NCBI GenBank assembly: GCA_022605425.2
Contig: CM061255.1
Coordinates: 434,001-498,000, forward strand
Direction of reading: 5' to 3'
Length of the DNA: 64,000 nucleotides
From: Hamiltosporidium tvaerminnensis
Lineage: Eukaryota; Microsporidia; Dubosqiidae
Position numbers and translations under genes: made by a program. Under the pieces are notes generated by a model. It was not told the DNA's origin and ran no database searches. It was given only the letters and a program-made list of their open reading frames with translations. Positions within the stretch are counted from its first letter, which is position 1, and each line of letters opens with the position of its first letter. Shown here one piece after another: positions 1 through 11,821 of the stretch.

Positions 1-180
1 TATGCCACCAGGATGCCCGCCTCCTCCACAATATATGATTACACCATCAAATATGAGTTTGTTTTCTTCTATGCCACCAGGATGCCCGCCTCCTCCACAA
101 TATATGATTACACCATCAAATATGAGTTTGTTTTCTTCTATGCCACCAGAATGCCAGCTTACTCAACAAAATATGATTCC
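1..180 (+). repeat. 69-bp coding minisatellite
   Basis: Two perfect 69-bp copies (1-69, 70-138) and a partial degenerate third copy (139-180) lie inside the Pro-rich reading frame. The identity of the first two copies implies a recent duplication or homogenisation. Confidence 0.9.
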
Positions 181-388
181 ATCCTTAGCTGTTAGTTCAA
201 ATCCTTCTATACCTCTAAGATATCCTAATTATTATTAAAGTCAAAACCTTCAATTTATTTTAAACCCACCGTTGTCTCAACTGCCACCTATCTATTCTGA
301 TCCTCAACAAAATATTATTCCACCATTATATATTAATGAATTTAATCCTATGCCACCGAAATATCATAATCCCCAAGTAAACAGGTGA
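1..388 (+). pseudogene. Pro/Gln-rich tandem-repeat protein, 3' end, broken by a stop
   Basis: The reading frame enters from outside the window and is open to a TAA at 236-238. It encodes two identical 23-residue repeats (unit 69 bp, at 1-69 and 70-138) with the core MPPGCPPPPQYM, then a diverged third copy. After the TAA the same frame stays open to a TGA at 386-388 and keeps the same composition, with pairs such as PPLSQLPP, DPQQNIIPP and MPPKYHNPQ. A single nonsense codon therefore seems to have truncated the gene. Proline-rich repeat proteins of this kind occur among microsporidian spore-wall and polar-tube proteins, but nothing here identifies a family. An alternative is a functional gene that ends at 238 with an old relic behind it. 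Confidence 0.6.
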
Positions 389-2339
389 TTTATCAAATAT
401 TCTCACCGATGGTAGTAACATAGCTCCAATCTATTCAAACCCCTGAAAAAATGATTTTTAATGTGTGATGAATCCCTATGTTCCGTGTACCATCCATTAT
501 TGTCATAAAGATCTCCTTAACTTATTTTATCTTCTTTCATACTCAAAATCTCTTTTAACCCTAAAAGTTTTGAAAAATAGAGAGATATTTGTTCCACTTT
601 AATAAAATCCAAAGTATAATATTTTATTTTTTTTTCTTATATTTTTAGAGTTTAATGTCTTTTAATCTTAAGAATATTAAAAATCTAGATAATCTAATGA
701 ACTATCGAGGAATGGCACAAAAAAAATACTTTGTTTATAAATGTTCGGAAAATAGTCATTATTAGTTTTTACTTAAAACAAAATTCCTTAAAATTTGTAT
801 TGATGAATGCAAAACTAAATCTATGTTGATGTCTCAATTCAACGGTTAACCAACGTGTTATAAATCGAAATAAATAACTTTGAAAAAGTATCAAGGTTTA
901 AATACCAGAGATCCCTCTTTAATTGGAATATAAAAATGTTTTCGATATCAATCGTAGAATAAAGACAGCCAACCTGACCTACTTGGCTTTACAATGCTTA
1001 CTGAAATCAAATAAGATAAAGTAAATAAGAAATAGCAAATATATTGAAAGATTATTAGACTATAACATTTTATGCTTCTGAACATCGGTAAAGATCAAAG
1101 AGATTAAAACCCGTGTGACATATTCGGAAGAAAGATAATTAAAACAAATATAGCTTAATATTTCAAAATAAAGAGTGAGGAATCGGTCAAATAAAAAAAT
1201 ATATGAGTCTTATTTAAAAGCCAATTTAGTCCCTATAATCGAACAAAGAAGACACTGATGACTCGAAAATACACAAATAATGTATTCAGAAATAGTTTTC
1301 AGTATAAATTTTATATTTGCACTTGAAGAAAAGAGAAATACAAATAGATCTGGAAAAAACTGCCTGATGATGTGGATAAAAATCTAGGAAATGCAGTATA
1401 ATGCAATAGGTAACTTTAGTGAATATGAGATATGAATTGAGACATTTTGTTAAATAAGCTAGAGTTCTTTAAAAAACAGTGGCGACAGGAATTAACTAGT
1501 ATATTTATGGATAAAAGAACGCGTTTCAAATGCTGTAATAATATCTAAACAGTTATATAAAAAATTTTAAGAAATATATCTAAAAAGTCGATCATATTTA
1601 GCTGAGTACACAAAAAGTCGAAAATTTTGCTTTACTTAGTTACAATATCTATTTCGAAGGCGTAAATCTTTCTAAGATTTTTCTAGATATTAAGCTGCTT
1701 GTTGGCCCACATTTTTTCATACTGCAACTTAACAAAAAATTGCTTATATTGAACAGAACTACTACGAGTTTCCAAAGAGAAAATAGAGTAGAAATTCAGA
1801 ATATATAAATTCCCTTTACGTCATATTCTTTAGGAACAATTTAGCGATTTTATCAAGCATTTCAGACAGGCAATATGATTCTCTGATGTTAAAGCTGCAT
1901 ATATAGAGGTACGAATATAAATGCGCAAAATGACACAATTCTAAAGGTAATGGAAGCAAATGAAATGTTCATCACCAGATAATCTTGGCCAAAACTATTT
2001 CAAATCGAGAAGTGAATTATACATGTTTCAATTCGTATTGTTTGATATACCAGAAGCAATGCAATTCGATACTGTTGGGAATTAAAAAATTCATTTGTTT
2101 TATTGGCGCAAATATTATGATCATAGACAAAGAATCTCGTAATATCAGACCAAAAGTACCAGAATAGAAAATAGACTATTTTATAAAAGATTACTCGAAA
2201 TAAGTCCCGGATTTTATAATATTTTATGAATTTTTTATCACATCCATGTTTTATTTGCTCAAAGAATCATTCATTTTTAAATAAATAAAATTTTCTAGGT
2301 TCTGTTAATCAACAAATAAAAATATAATTTCGGGTTACA
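389..2339. other. AT-rich region, no gene recognised
   Basis: No supported gene was found. All reading frames are short; the longest, at 1985-2167, has no motif, no CCC start signal and no recognisable similarity. The mixed base composition suggests old decayed sequence, but I could not tie it to any element in this window. Confidence 0.5.
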
Positions 2340-2364
2340 ATAAGAGTAATATGAAAATAAATTA

Positions 2365-3090
2365 CTTTATTTAAAAGTATCACATCGTTTTAGAATAGTG
2401 GCAAGTGTTATATTTGTTTTCATGACACTAACGCGGTTCTAGGTATAAAAAAATAACTGCTACCCAACACTCCATCCGTACCTCCTGTTATAACAACGTC
2501 TCAAAGCCTTTCATCTACCAGGTGTGTAAAACCTAATTACTAGGCGAGGGTTGCCCTATTTTCTTTAATGTCCGTTGCATGGAATGTGATCGAAGGCCGA
2601 AGCCCCCTCCTGGGCTCCCCCAAGAATATGCAGCATTCCCACTTACTCTACACTTTCCGAACCCAATAAACTTCTAGCTAAGATATATTTCAGAGATTTA
2701 CATGAGGTCCACCTAGACAGTGCAATGTCATACCAACAGATATAACCTGCTACTTAGCTTTCCTGGCTTTAAATGGTTTTTTGTTTTATATCTCCCAGGC
2801 GCTATGTCTTCTAACCCGAGTGAGCAAGGCTAGGTTTCCATGCTTTTACATGGCAATTACCTACATGTTCAGCTGCGATCTGCAATTTGGTTACATAAAA
2901 AACTACAAATAAATTTGTAGAAAAAGTTTCTCCATTTCTTAGACCTCTCCTCTTCATAACAACTCATATGGAACAACTGAAGATGTAGTGTGGTTGTATT
3001 CCCACCAAAAATCCAAAAAATGATATTCACACCAGTTTCACACACTCATTGCCAAGCAGAAAGTTTTTTATGTGGTTATCCTCCCTCCAC
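2365..3090 (+). mobile_element. 0.73-kb dispersed repeat, copy A, with target-site duplication
   Basis: This is the best-bounded copy of a family found nine times here in whole or part. It begins near TTTAAAAGTATCACATC and ends with CTCCCTCCAC. It has no terminal inverted repeats, no long reading frame and no poly-A tail. It is flanked by a direct repeat of about 25 bp at 2340-2364 and 3091-3115, starting ATAAGAGTAATATGA, with two mismatches. A long, variable duplication like this points to target-primed retrotransposition, i.e. a non-autonomous retroelement, rather than a cut-and-paste transposon or solo LTR. The short frames inside it are not conserved between copies. Confidence 0.8.
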
Positions 3091-3115
3091 ATAAGAGTAA
3101 TATGAATATAAATAA

Positions 3116-4669
3116 TTTTTTAATTGATTTTTAATATTTATCGGTGATGTCTGATCAAAATGAAGATAAAGGAACAATATATCTGGTAAACTCTAAATAA
3201 AAATGTCAAAAGAAAAAGAAATAGATTAACTGCAGTACTCACGTAGTAATAACAGATGCATTGAAAACAAAAGAATTTTTTTAGCAGAATAAAGAAAATA
3301 TTTTCGAAGTTTTAGAAAAAAATGTACGGTGAAGCTAAATGATACAAATATTCAAAATTTTTCTGTTAAAAAAATGATATTAAATGAAACGAAAAAAAAA
3401 TTGTTGTGTTGTGTTATAATGATTTAGTTGTTACTAAATCAGTAATTTCGAAAGGTAAAAATGCAAGTAGAAAAATCTATAATGGGAGATAGTTGCTATT
3501 TACAAAAGTTTATATAGCGTTATTCGAATATAATGAGCTTTTATTAAATTATAAAATTTGACTTTATTTGTTCTAAAAATTTTTACGATAAATTTTATTG
3601 TATCCCTACTAAGCTTTAAGTAAAGGGTTTTCAACGCATAAGTGAGATTCTATGAGATATTAGGGTGGCTTCATAAAAGATGAATTTGAGAGCTACTTCT
3701 AAAAAGGCATCAAATTTTTAAAAAGAGATTTTTAGAAAATGAATATGTTGAGTTTAGGGGAAATAAGATGAAAAAGGTGTAAATTATTAGATTTAGGCTA
3801 TATTTATCATGGTTTATTGATTCAATCTATATTTTTACAATTAGTCTGAGCTTTTTATAAATCATAATCTCAATAAACATTAATAAATAAATTACATTAT
3901 ACAGATCATTTATCAAACCTTACCTTATTTGCTGAAAAAATATCTGCATTTAACTGATATAATATTTACTATATGGGTTGAATTGGTTTATAGGAGTATG
4001 TTTAGTCATGGTTTTTACAGAAAAATAGGCTAGTTATAAGACATTATAATTTTGATCTTGAAACAAAAGTAGAAATTATTTCAGTTTTATATAAAAAATT
4101 TGCAAAATCTACTGTCGATATGTGTTATAATAACTCCTCTCTCCAAAAAAAACAAACCAATGCAGAAAAATGCATCAAATGTAAATAATAAAAAACCCAT
4201 AGATCCTTAAATTAGCTGGCAAAATTCTACTTGTTAATTTACGCCTTAAAAAATTATAGTTTTTATCTTTACAGCTAAAAAAGTTCTTTCCATGGTCAAC
4301 ATATTTTTTTTAGAATTGATGGTTTCCTCGATTAAATCGTAAACATCTGCTTTAAACCAAAGCTAAATCGATCCTGTAACTTATCATCGAAAAAACAAAA
4401 AACGTTTAATAATATTATAGTCTGAAGATCTGTAATAAATTTTTACATTGGGCAGTATTAATAGAATGGTTTTATTTTTAGAATATTTTACTGTTGCTAA
4501 ATATCACATTTTTTTTTGAAAATAATGGTAATTTTTATTTGTTCTCATATTACAAATACCGTTCTGAGTTTCCAATGGATAAACTGCTTCAAAACAAGCT
4601 CATCTGCATCCCGTATAAGGCCTAGATCCGAAATATTTCTATCTAAAGGTGATCAAGAGAGACATTTAA
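3116..4669. other. AT-rich region, no gene recognised
   Basis: I see no coding or RNA feature. The longest frames are short and stop-ridden. Confidence 0.5.
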
Positions 4670-5201
4670 TGAGCAATGTAGTTGCCTGTAAGACGATAAT
4701 TTTCGTTGCCTGGAGTGTGGTCCGGACCGAAACCCACATTTTCAATACCTCAGACTATTAGATCTACACTTACTCTATACTTTCCAAACTAATTAGACTT
4801 CTGGCCAAGATATATATGGGCGACTTACATGGTGTCTGATTAGACGTTGCAATGTAAAACTACCAGATACAACATTCGACTTAACCCTCTTGGGTTTTAG
4901 GGATATGCTTTTTTCATATCTACTAAGCGCCAAGTTTTTAACTCGGGTGAGCAAGGCTAGTTTTCTATGCTTTTATATAAAATTACCTACAAAATAGTCT
5001 TAGGTTTTAATCAATCTACATAAAAAACTATAAAATATCCTTGTAAAAAAATTTTAGTTTTTATACCCCCTTTTCCGTTAAAATTTCGAATGACCAAAAG
5101 AATATGTAGTGTAAGTTTCATCTCACTAAAATCCAAACAAAGATTTTGAGTCAGATTTCACATAATCATTACTAAGCAGATAGTTTTTAATGATTATCCT
5201 A
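4670..5201 (+). mobile_element. Dispersed repeat, copy B, diverged and 5' truncated
   Basis: Segments match copy A in order: the GTTGCCTGGAGTGTG block near 4713, the CACTTACTCTA block near 4767, GCGACTTACATGG near 4827, GAGCAAGGCTAG near 4950 and the terminal TTTTTAATGATTATCCTAC near 5186. The divergence is much higher than between copies A, F, H and I, so this is an old insertion. The short frame at 4516-4761 only overlaps it. Confidence 0.7.
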
Positions 5202-5295
5202 CTTCAAAATTTTGAATATAATAACTTCATATATTTTTAAAATATTATTTAAGACTTGTTAATATAATGATAGTAGATTTTAAAGCCCTAAAAAA

Positions 5296-6339
5296 ATGTC
5301 AAAAAGAATAAAAGCTATAGAAAATTCTTTAACCGATTCAGAAAATACGAAAAATATTATAAAAAAACAAGAAAATGCGGAAATTGAAATTGAATATTTA
5401 AAGAAAGAAAATATAAAATTACGTGGAGAAATATCAATTGTTAGACAGAATATGGTATATATAGAAAGAGAAAATTATTCTATGAAAGAACAGCAACGGC
5501 AGAAATTGAAGGAAAACTTAGACAAAGCTGATGTTTTAAAGAAAGAAGTAAAAATGTTACAAATGGCAAACAAAATAAAAGAAAATCAGCTCAGGGCATT
5601 CAAAGTACCTTCTGCTGGTATTCAAGAATTACCGACCGAAATAGATAATAAATGGATCTTAGAACAGTTGTATCCAAAAATTTTTAATTCTGAACCTAAA
5701 GAATTTTGTGAGAAATATTCAGAAATAAATTTTAGTAGTATTTCTGGAGATTTTGCTGATTGTGATTACAATCATTTAAAATTTCTTCAGGATTTTCTTC
5801 CTAAGGAATTAAATAACATAATTTCACATCCAAATTTGTTTGTATTTTTAGAAAACATGAAAGATGATTTTGAAAAATTTTTATCACATTTTTTGATTTT
5901 TTCAATTAAAAAAGATGTATTCGACAAATATTTTCCGTTTATTTTAGAAAAAAAGATTTACAATAATTCAGATCATACAGATAAAATTTTTAAAATAGTT
6001 AATTATTCTCCTTTTGAGTGGATAATGGAATTACTTAATACGGATAATTTTATTGGTCTACTATCACATTTTTTAAAAATAAACATATCAAACGATTATA
6101 CCTTGTTGTTTTATATAAAAATTGCAACAGAAAGATCATTCATATTGAATTTATTCTTGACAAAAGATATGTTTGATATTTTAGTCAAAAACACAAATAA
6201 TTATTATATCAAAAAATTGATTCAAATAATTTGTACAAATAAACTTATTTCATATGTTGATAGCAATAATATAAATTATATTGGAATAGAAAACCTTAAA
6301 AATATGTTTGGTGATGAATTTTTTGAATTTGAATTCTAA
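5296..6339 (+). CDS. 347-aa protein with N-terminal coiled coil, function unknown
   Basis: The frame is intact and well-formed, starting at an ATG preceded by GCCCTAAAAAAA (CCC at 5286-5288, 7 nt upstream), the start signal shared by the housekeeping genes here. Residues about 1-105 are Lys/Glu-rich with heptad-like spacing and should form a long coiled coil. Residues about 110-347 form a hydrophobic, Asn/Phe/Ile-rich alpha-helical region with repeated phrases such as LLSHFLKI and KFLSHFLIFS, which may reflect internal helical repeats. I see no signal peptide or transmembrane segment, so it is probably cytoplasmic or nuclear. It is isolated among dispersed repeats. I do not recognise the family. 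Confidence 0.8.
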   Translation: MSKRIKAIENSLTDSENTKNIIKKQENAEIEIEYLKKENIKLRGEISIVRQNMVYIERENYSMKEQQRQKLKENLDKADVLKKEVKMLQMANKIKENQLRAFKVPSAGIQELPTEIDNKWILEQLYPKIFNSEPKEFCEKYSEINFSSISGDFADCDYNHLKFLQDFLPKELNNIISHPNLFVFLENMKDDFEKFLSHFLIFSIKKDVFDKYFPFILEKKIYNNSDHTDKIFKIVNYSPFEWIMELLNTDNFIGLLSHFLKINISNDYTLLFYIKIATERSFILNLFLTKDMFDILVKNTNNYYIKKLIQIICTNKLISYVDSNNINYIGIENLKNMFGDEFFEFEF

Positions 6340-6679
6340 TTTTCTTTGTTTCGTCTTTAATTCATAAGTAAGCCTAATTGTTAAATAAAATCACATTTAA
6401 TATTTTATTATATAATAAAACATCATTCAAGTTTGTGTTTAAAATTTTGACTTTCTCATAATTATTACCTGATAGCTTTAATACAATAGATTCATATTTA
6501 AATTAAAAATATAAATATATAGTGACACAAAAAAAATCTGCAAATCTCTAGAATCAGACAGGAAATTTTTTAGTGTATTTACTCAATAAATAGAATACTT
6601 TCTATTTAGATATATGATTTCAAATCAACTAAAGGGATAAGATAACGAGATTTGACCTATATTCATTATACTTTTCTAA
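6340..6679. other. Intergenic, nothing seen
   Basis: AT-rich spacer between the coiled-coil gene and dispersed repeat copy C, with no further feature seen. Confidence 0.5.
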
Positions 6680-7390
6680 AAAAATCACATCTTATTAAAA
6701 CAATAACAAGTATTATATTGTTTTCATGACATTAACGCAGTCCAAGGTTTAACATAAATAATTTCACCCCCAAATACTAGATGGTATCTCATATGATATC
6801 CACATTCTATGGTCTTTCATATAAAAGATTAGACTCCAATTGATATACAAGCCAGTTGCCCTGTTTTCGTTGATGTCTGTTATATAGTGTGTGATCGTAG
6901 ATCGAAATCCACCCTGGGGTCCCCAAGACTATTCAGATTCCCACTTACTCTACACTTTCTGAATATAATAAACTTCTAGCTAAGATATATTTCAGCGACT
7001 TACATGGGATCCATCTAGACTGTGAAATGTCATACAAACGTATATAGGCCGCTACTTAAGTTTCCCAGCTCTAAAGGGGTTTATTTTTATATCTCCCAGG
7101 CGCTAAGTCTTATACAGCGAGTGAGCAAGGCTAGTTTTTCGTGCTTGTACATGGCTATTACCTTCATGTTCAGCCGCGGTCTACAATCTGGTTACATAGA
7201 AACCAAAAAATATATTTGGGAAAAACGCTTCGTTATTTCATTGACTTTCTCTTTCTCATACAATGTGATAGAACAACTCACAGATGCAGTGTGGTTCTAT
7301 CCCCACGCAAAACCTCAAAAATGATCTTCATATCAATTATACACGCTCATTGTCAAGCAGAAAGTTTTTATTGTGTTTATTCTCCCCCAC
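6680..7390 (+). mobile_element. Dispersed repeat, copy C
   Basis: Nearly full length, from AAAATCACATC at the left to TATTCTCCCCCAC at the right. It shares with copy A the blocks TTTTCATGACATTAACGCAG, ACTTACTCTACACTTTC, AACTTCTAGCTAAGATATA and GTGAGCAAGGCTAG. It has many point differences and an altered left third. Frames at 7022-7324 and 7141-7416 lie inside the repeat and are not conserved in other copies, so they are not annotated as genes. Confidence 0.8.
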
Positions 7391-9526
7391 TATATAAATA
7401 TATGAAAAATTTATAATGCATGAAAATTTTATTAAATTAAAACTCTTAAATAGCTTCTCCTATCACAGATTTCAGATTGGAAAGCCAGTAAATAATTTTC
7501 ATAGATTCATAAATTAAGAAATATTGCTCGGATATCATATTTGAAATGCAATCTATATTTTTAAACACAACTATTCTTTATATATTTTTATCATATTGTA
7601 GATCAATATTCAAACTTTATCATAGGCGACTATGATTGCGTATGAATTTCAGATAGTTTAAAAACATTCGAAAGCAGAGCAATTCAGGAATATTATTATC
7701 TTTAAGTAGTTGCCTCCAAAATTATTATGTAAAATTTTTCTTCGGTAGCTGAATGGTTATATTTCTTAAGAATACCTTTTAATAACACTTTTTGTTTGTA
7801 AATTTCGAATTAATCTGATAAATAATCTAATTTGAAGGTTTTGTACAAACAAAAGTTTCCTTTCTGATAATCTACTCTAAGAAATATTAGAAATACTAGA
7901 ACGTAACTTTTTTATATCAATAATTTTTTTCCGTTTGTATATGTTTTTCTTTTGTTTGCTCAGTCAAAACACATAATTATAGCTTGAGTATCACGCGAAA
8001 CGTTTATAGTAGTCCTGAATTGCGTCATAAGCCTATGAGTAGATAGTATCAATTCAACCTGATTACTAATTTTTATATTTTTGATTCATTCTGAGACTTT
8101 CTAGCCTAGATAATCATTTCTACTATTTTCCTCTATGAAGTTTCTTTATTTATATAGAAACAGGCATGCATCTTTTGGATTCATGTCATATTTTGTTCCT
8201 TGAAGGGTATGTTCAGTGAGAAAAGTGATATTTACTTTGTTTTCGACCTTCATCTCGCCTTATTACATTTTACAATTCTATTACATGTATTGCAAATGAA
8301 TTTAAAGCATCCGTACGTGCAAACTTCTCTTTATAGTAATTACATACCCCAGTAGTCTTTTTGAAGCATTTCCTCAAATCTTATCCCTATATAAAAAATA
8401 TATAGTAAAATTATTTTCTATTAGCTTAATATGTGCGAAATAAATTTTGGTATGACGCTTCTTACAACTAGTCATTTTTGTAATTGGAATAATTTGCATT
8501 TTTTTTATTACTTCGAAGAATCCATTCAAATATTAAGATAGTCTATGATTTAAAATAGTCTTACACAACCAAGTCTTATATTTTTTCATAGCAATGAATT
8601 GATGTCTGTAAAACGAAAAATAATTGTTCATTAACAATTATAAACATATTTTTATTAAACCAACGCCGATTTAGATTATTATAGTTTTTCTCGTATTTTG
8701 GGTTAAATCCATCTTTCTTTCTTATAACTATATATCTAACATAAAGAACTAGTTTAAATTCAACTATATAGGTTTTATATTTGGTCCGATAATTTAATTC
8801 TTTTAAATATGTATCATTTTTTTATGATGATTTCAATACCAATCTATGTAACAAAATTTACTTTATAAATTACTGAAAACTACCTGGAAATAAATATTAT
8901 ATACTCTTTTTTTAATGCCTTTATACTATTAGAGCCAAAAAAATCATTAATATTTTATTGCTTCGTTTTTTGAAACTATTTGCGCATTATTTAGATCTTA
9001 ATCTTTATTTATTAAAGAGTTATCAGAGTACAAAAGCCTCAGTGTTTACACAGTTAAAAACTGCACAAAGCAAAAAACTAATTTGGAACTTTGCTTTTAA
9101 GGTCTGTAATTTCGAAAACTTATCTATTATCGTTTTTTATAAATAAAGAAAAAACATTCCTAACCAAAATCATTGTTTTAAAGAAATAAAACCATAAATT
9201 ATAAGCTTAAAGACATCATGATCGGACACAATGAAAATCACAAGCATGATATAACTCTTATTTGCGCTTTATAGGGCAAACTAAAATTTTTCTTAATAAT
9301 TCGTTTTCGAGAGAAAAATTAAGACGGTTTTGTCAGTTAAATTTCAAAATGAAAAAAAAATTTAAATATTTCTTAACTATTGAATTCCGAGTAGTTTTCT
9401 TCTGACCTTTATTCGAACTAATAAAATATATCTGCAGTGTAATAATTTCTGATAATAATTTTAAAGTTGTAATAGGCTAAATATTCAAAAAAAATAAAAG
9501 AAATAAAAAATGCAACTTGTCTTTAT
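7391..9526. other. AT-rich region, no gene recognised
   Basis: Over 2 kb without a supported gene. The frame at 8958-9146 is short and featureless. Confidence 0.5.
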
Positions 9527-11821
9527 TCAATCATAATATAATTCTATTCTTCTATGAATATTGCTTACCATCATACAAAAATTATCATGGTTTGCATAAA
9601 ATGCCAAACATTTATATTGAAAGGTAGAAATCCAATACAACTGTAAAATATATAGCCTTTTTAACTGAATATTTTTGTTTAATTGTTTCTCACATTCTAC
9701 TGATAGATTTTTTAATATATTTTGGAAGGCCCAGCTCATTTTAATAATTTTGGAATTTCTTCTAGCTACTCCTTTGTAGTCTTTTACGAAAGATTTAACA
9801 TGTTTGTATATAGAACCAAAGGAAGAAAGATTTTTTTCCAAAAAGTATTCAAATTTGTCATTATAGAATTCAGAGCAGCCGCAATCCTTATTTTTAATGC
9901 TATATAAAATAAACGAAGCCAACTCTTTAAAGTGCTTTTCTGTAAAGCAAAAAGATTTATCCACTACCATTGCTATTAAAGTAGGTATTTGTACTAGCAA
10001 GAGAGTATTTCTATTTCCTTGACGAGTATTAGCTTTAAAATGATACCGAAAACAGTTTAAAACTCCATAAAAATCCGCTTTTAAATCGTTACCTTCGATA
10101 TTCCTTTGTAATCTTTCAAACAGCTGCCCGATATAGAAAGCCTTTTTACTCATCTCAGATCTTTTGTGCATATAGTTTTTTTTATCAGAATGAACATACA
10201 ATTCTCTATAATCAATTTCATTTAAATAAATTAATAGCGCATTTAAAAGAAAAACTGTTGAAACCAGATAATGTTGTTTTAAAAACCGTATTGGATCCTT
10301 TGTGTGCAGCTCTATGAAAACTGATATTTCATAAACTTTATTTAATTCCATACATCTTTTTAATTTAGAAAATGTTTCTGCTATTGTAGGTATTTTCAGC
10401 GATGCAACTATTTCATGTTTACTCATATCCCCGAATAGTTTTTTTTCATAATCCACAAATGCACAACATATTTTATATACTTCTGTGATTTCTGTATCGC
10501 ATTTTTCAATCAATTTTATTGCATCTGCGAACATATGCTCTAACTCATGTGCAGAATAGGTCAAATTAAGAAAACTTGATTCGGTTTGTGAAATGGGTGT
10601 TTTTTCTTTGTTAAAAAAATTCTGCAAGATAATATTCATATTCCAAATAATTAAATCTAATGGAATTTGTGTTTCTTTGGTATCTATCAAGCTTTCACAG
10701 TTTAGAAGATTAGTTTTGTTATCCGATAATATATTGGCGAGCATTCCGTTCCGTTGAGGCAGATTCCATGTTTCACTTCCTATCAATAATTTCAAGATAT
10801 TTTCGTATTCGCATTGCATAAGTTTTAACTTATCTAATGTTTTCATGCTTGTTTTCTTAAACAGCGTCATTGAAAATTCACGAATATACGTTTTATAATT
10901 TTCAACGATCATTTTATTTCTATCTTCGAGTTTGACTCTCCATAATAATTCTGAATGATCTGCTGATGCTACATATTTGACGGTTTTTGCAATCATATTA
11001 TTCCATTCTTTTTCTGATGGTTTAGCAGACGGATTCGCTTCCGAAATATTTTGGGTTGCATTAGTATTTACGCATGTGGCAGTAGTTTCTGCATTAGAAA
11101 TTATGGCTTGGCCTTCGCTACTATTTTGTAGGAGTGGATCCGAATCGGAACCTTGGAAATTATCTGAATACCTCGTATTAGTCATATATCCTCTTAAATC
11201 TAAATTTCTTTCTTCGATTATTGAATTCTCCGCATTATTAGACACGATATCTTCCCGTGAAGTTTTTAATTCAGTGTTTTTATCAGCGATAGACCCCACT
11301 ACATCATTTATATTAGCTATATCAGTGTTATCTATATGTAAATCTTGATTTGTGGAATTCTCATTACCTTTAATTTCTGAATTGCTGGTTTGAAATGTTG
11401 AATACGGAACTGAATTGAAATCTCGTCGCAATGTATCTGACTGATATTTTGGGCTTACAAAACCATGACTCGAATTTATAGTATATGAGTGGCTTGGAAA
11501 ATTAAATGGGGAAAATGTACCGCATGGGTAATGGTAGTTCCTATACCGAGACAGTGTATGTAAGCTCGGTAGTATATTATACGGACTAAAGCGGTTTGAA
11601 GGTTTATATTGATTTGTAAATGAATGAAGATCTCGCGGTCTTGTTGTATAAGTGCTTGAATCTGGAATTCTAGCAGAACAGCTTTCATCAGAGTTTCCAG
11701 TCAAATTTAAACCGTTTATTTGGTGTTGATATAAATGAGACCAAATGTCAGATGACATTGCTACCTTAATAAACATGTATATATAGAACCGAAAGAAACT
11801 TTTTCTGCAAATTGGTATCAT
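9527..11821 (-). CDS. Orphan family member 1 (764 aa), possibly secreted
   Basis: First of three paralogues in the window. The N-terminus has a short aromatic/hydrophobic stretch (residues about 8-22, FFRFYIYMFIKVAM) that could be a signal or anchor. Residues about 25-270 are Ser/Asn/Thr/Tyr-rich and look disordered. Residues about 280-764 form a helical domain shared with the other copies, with landmarks VDYEKKLFGDM, HYLVSTVFLLNAL, GQLFERL, a YGxLN motif, LLxxQIPxLIAM and QLYWI near the end. No known domain is recognised. Unlike copy 2 it has no clear CCC motif before the ATG, so the true start could be an internal methionine near residue 16 or 22. The pattern of a variable N-terminus plus a conserved helical domain resembles expanded host-interaction families in microsporidia, but that is inference. 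Confidence 0.8.
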   Translation of the reverse strand: MIPICRKSFFRFYIYMFIKVAMSSDIWSHLYQHQINGLNLTGNSDESCSARIPDSSTYTTRPRDLHSFTNQYKPSNRFSPYNILPSLHTLSRYRNYHYPCGTFSPFNFPSHSYTINSSHGFVSPKYQSDTLRRDFNSVPYSTFQTSNSEIKGNENSTNQDLHIDNTDIANINDVVGSIADKNTELKTSREDIVSNNAENSIIEERNLDLRGYMTNTRYSDNFQGSDSDPLLQNSSEGQAIISNAETTATCVNTNATQNISEANPSAKPSEKEWNNMIAKTVKYVASADHSELLWRVKLEDRNKMIVENYKTYIREFSMTLFKKTSMKTLDKLKLMQCEYENILKLLIGSETWNLPQRNGMLANILSDNKTNLLNCESLIDTKETQIPLDLIIWNMNIILQNFFNKEKTPISQTESSFLNLTYSAHELEHMFADAIKLIEKCDTEITEVYKICCAFVDYEKKLFGDMSKHEIVASLKIPTIAETFSKLKRCMELNKVYEISVFIELHTKDPIRFLKQHYLVSTVFLLNALLIYLNEIDYRELYVHSDKKNYMHKRSEMSKKAFYIGQLFERLQRNIEGNDLKADFYGVLNCFRYHFKANTRQGNRNTLLLVQIPTLIAMVVDKSFCFTEKHFKELASFILYSIKNKDCGCSEFYNDKFEYFLEKNLSSFGSIYKHVKSFVKDYKGVARRNSKIIKMSWAFQNILKNLSVECEKQLNKNIQLKRLYILQLYWISTFQYKCLAFYANHDNFCMMVSNIHRRIELYYD

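Noticed and set aside
2365-3090. Dispersed repeat interpreted as a solo LTR
   Set aside because: No TG...CA ends, and the flanking duplication is about 25 bp, not the 4-6 bp expected of integrase.
7022-7416. Frames of 91-100 aa inside dispersed repeat copy C
   Set aside because: Other copies of the repeat do not keep these frames open.
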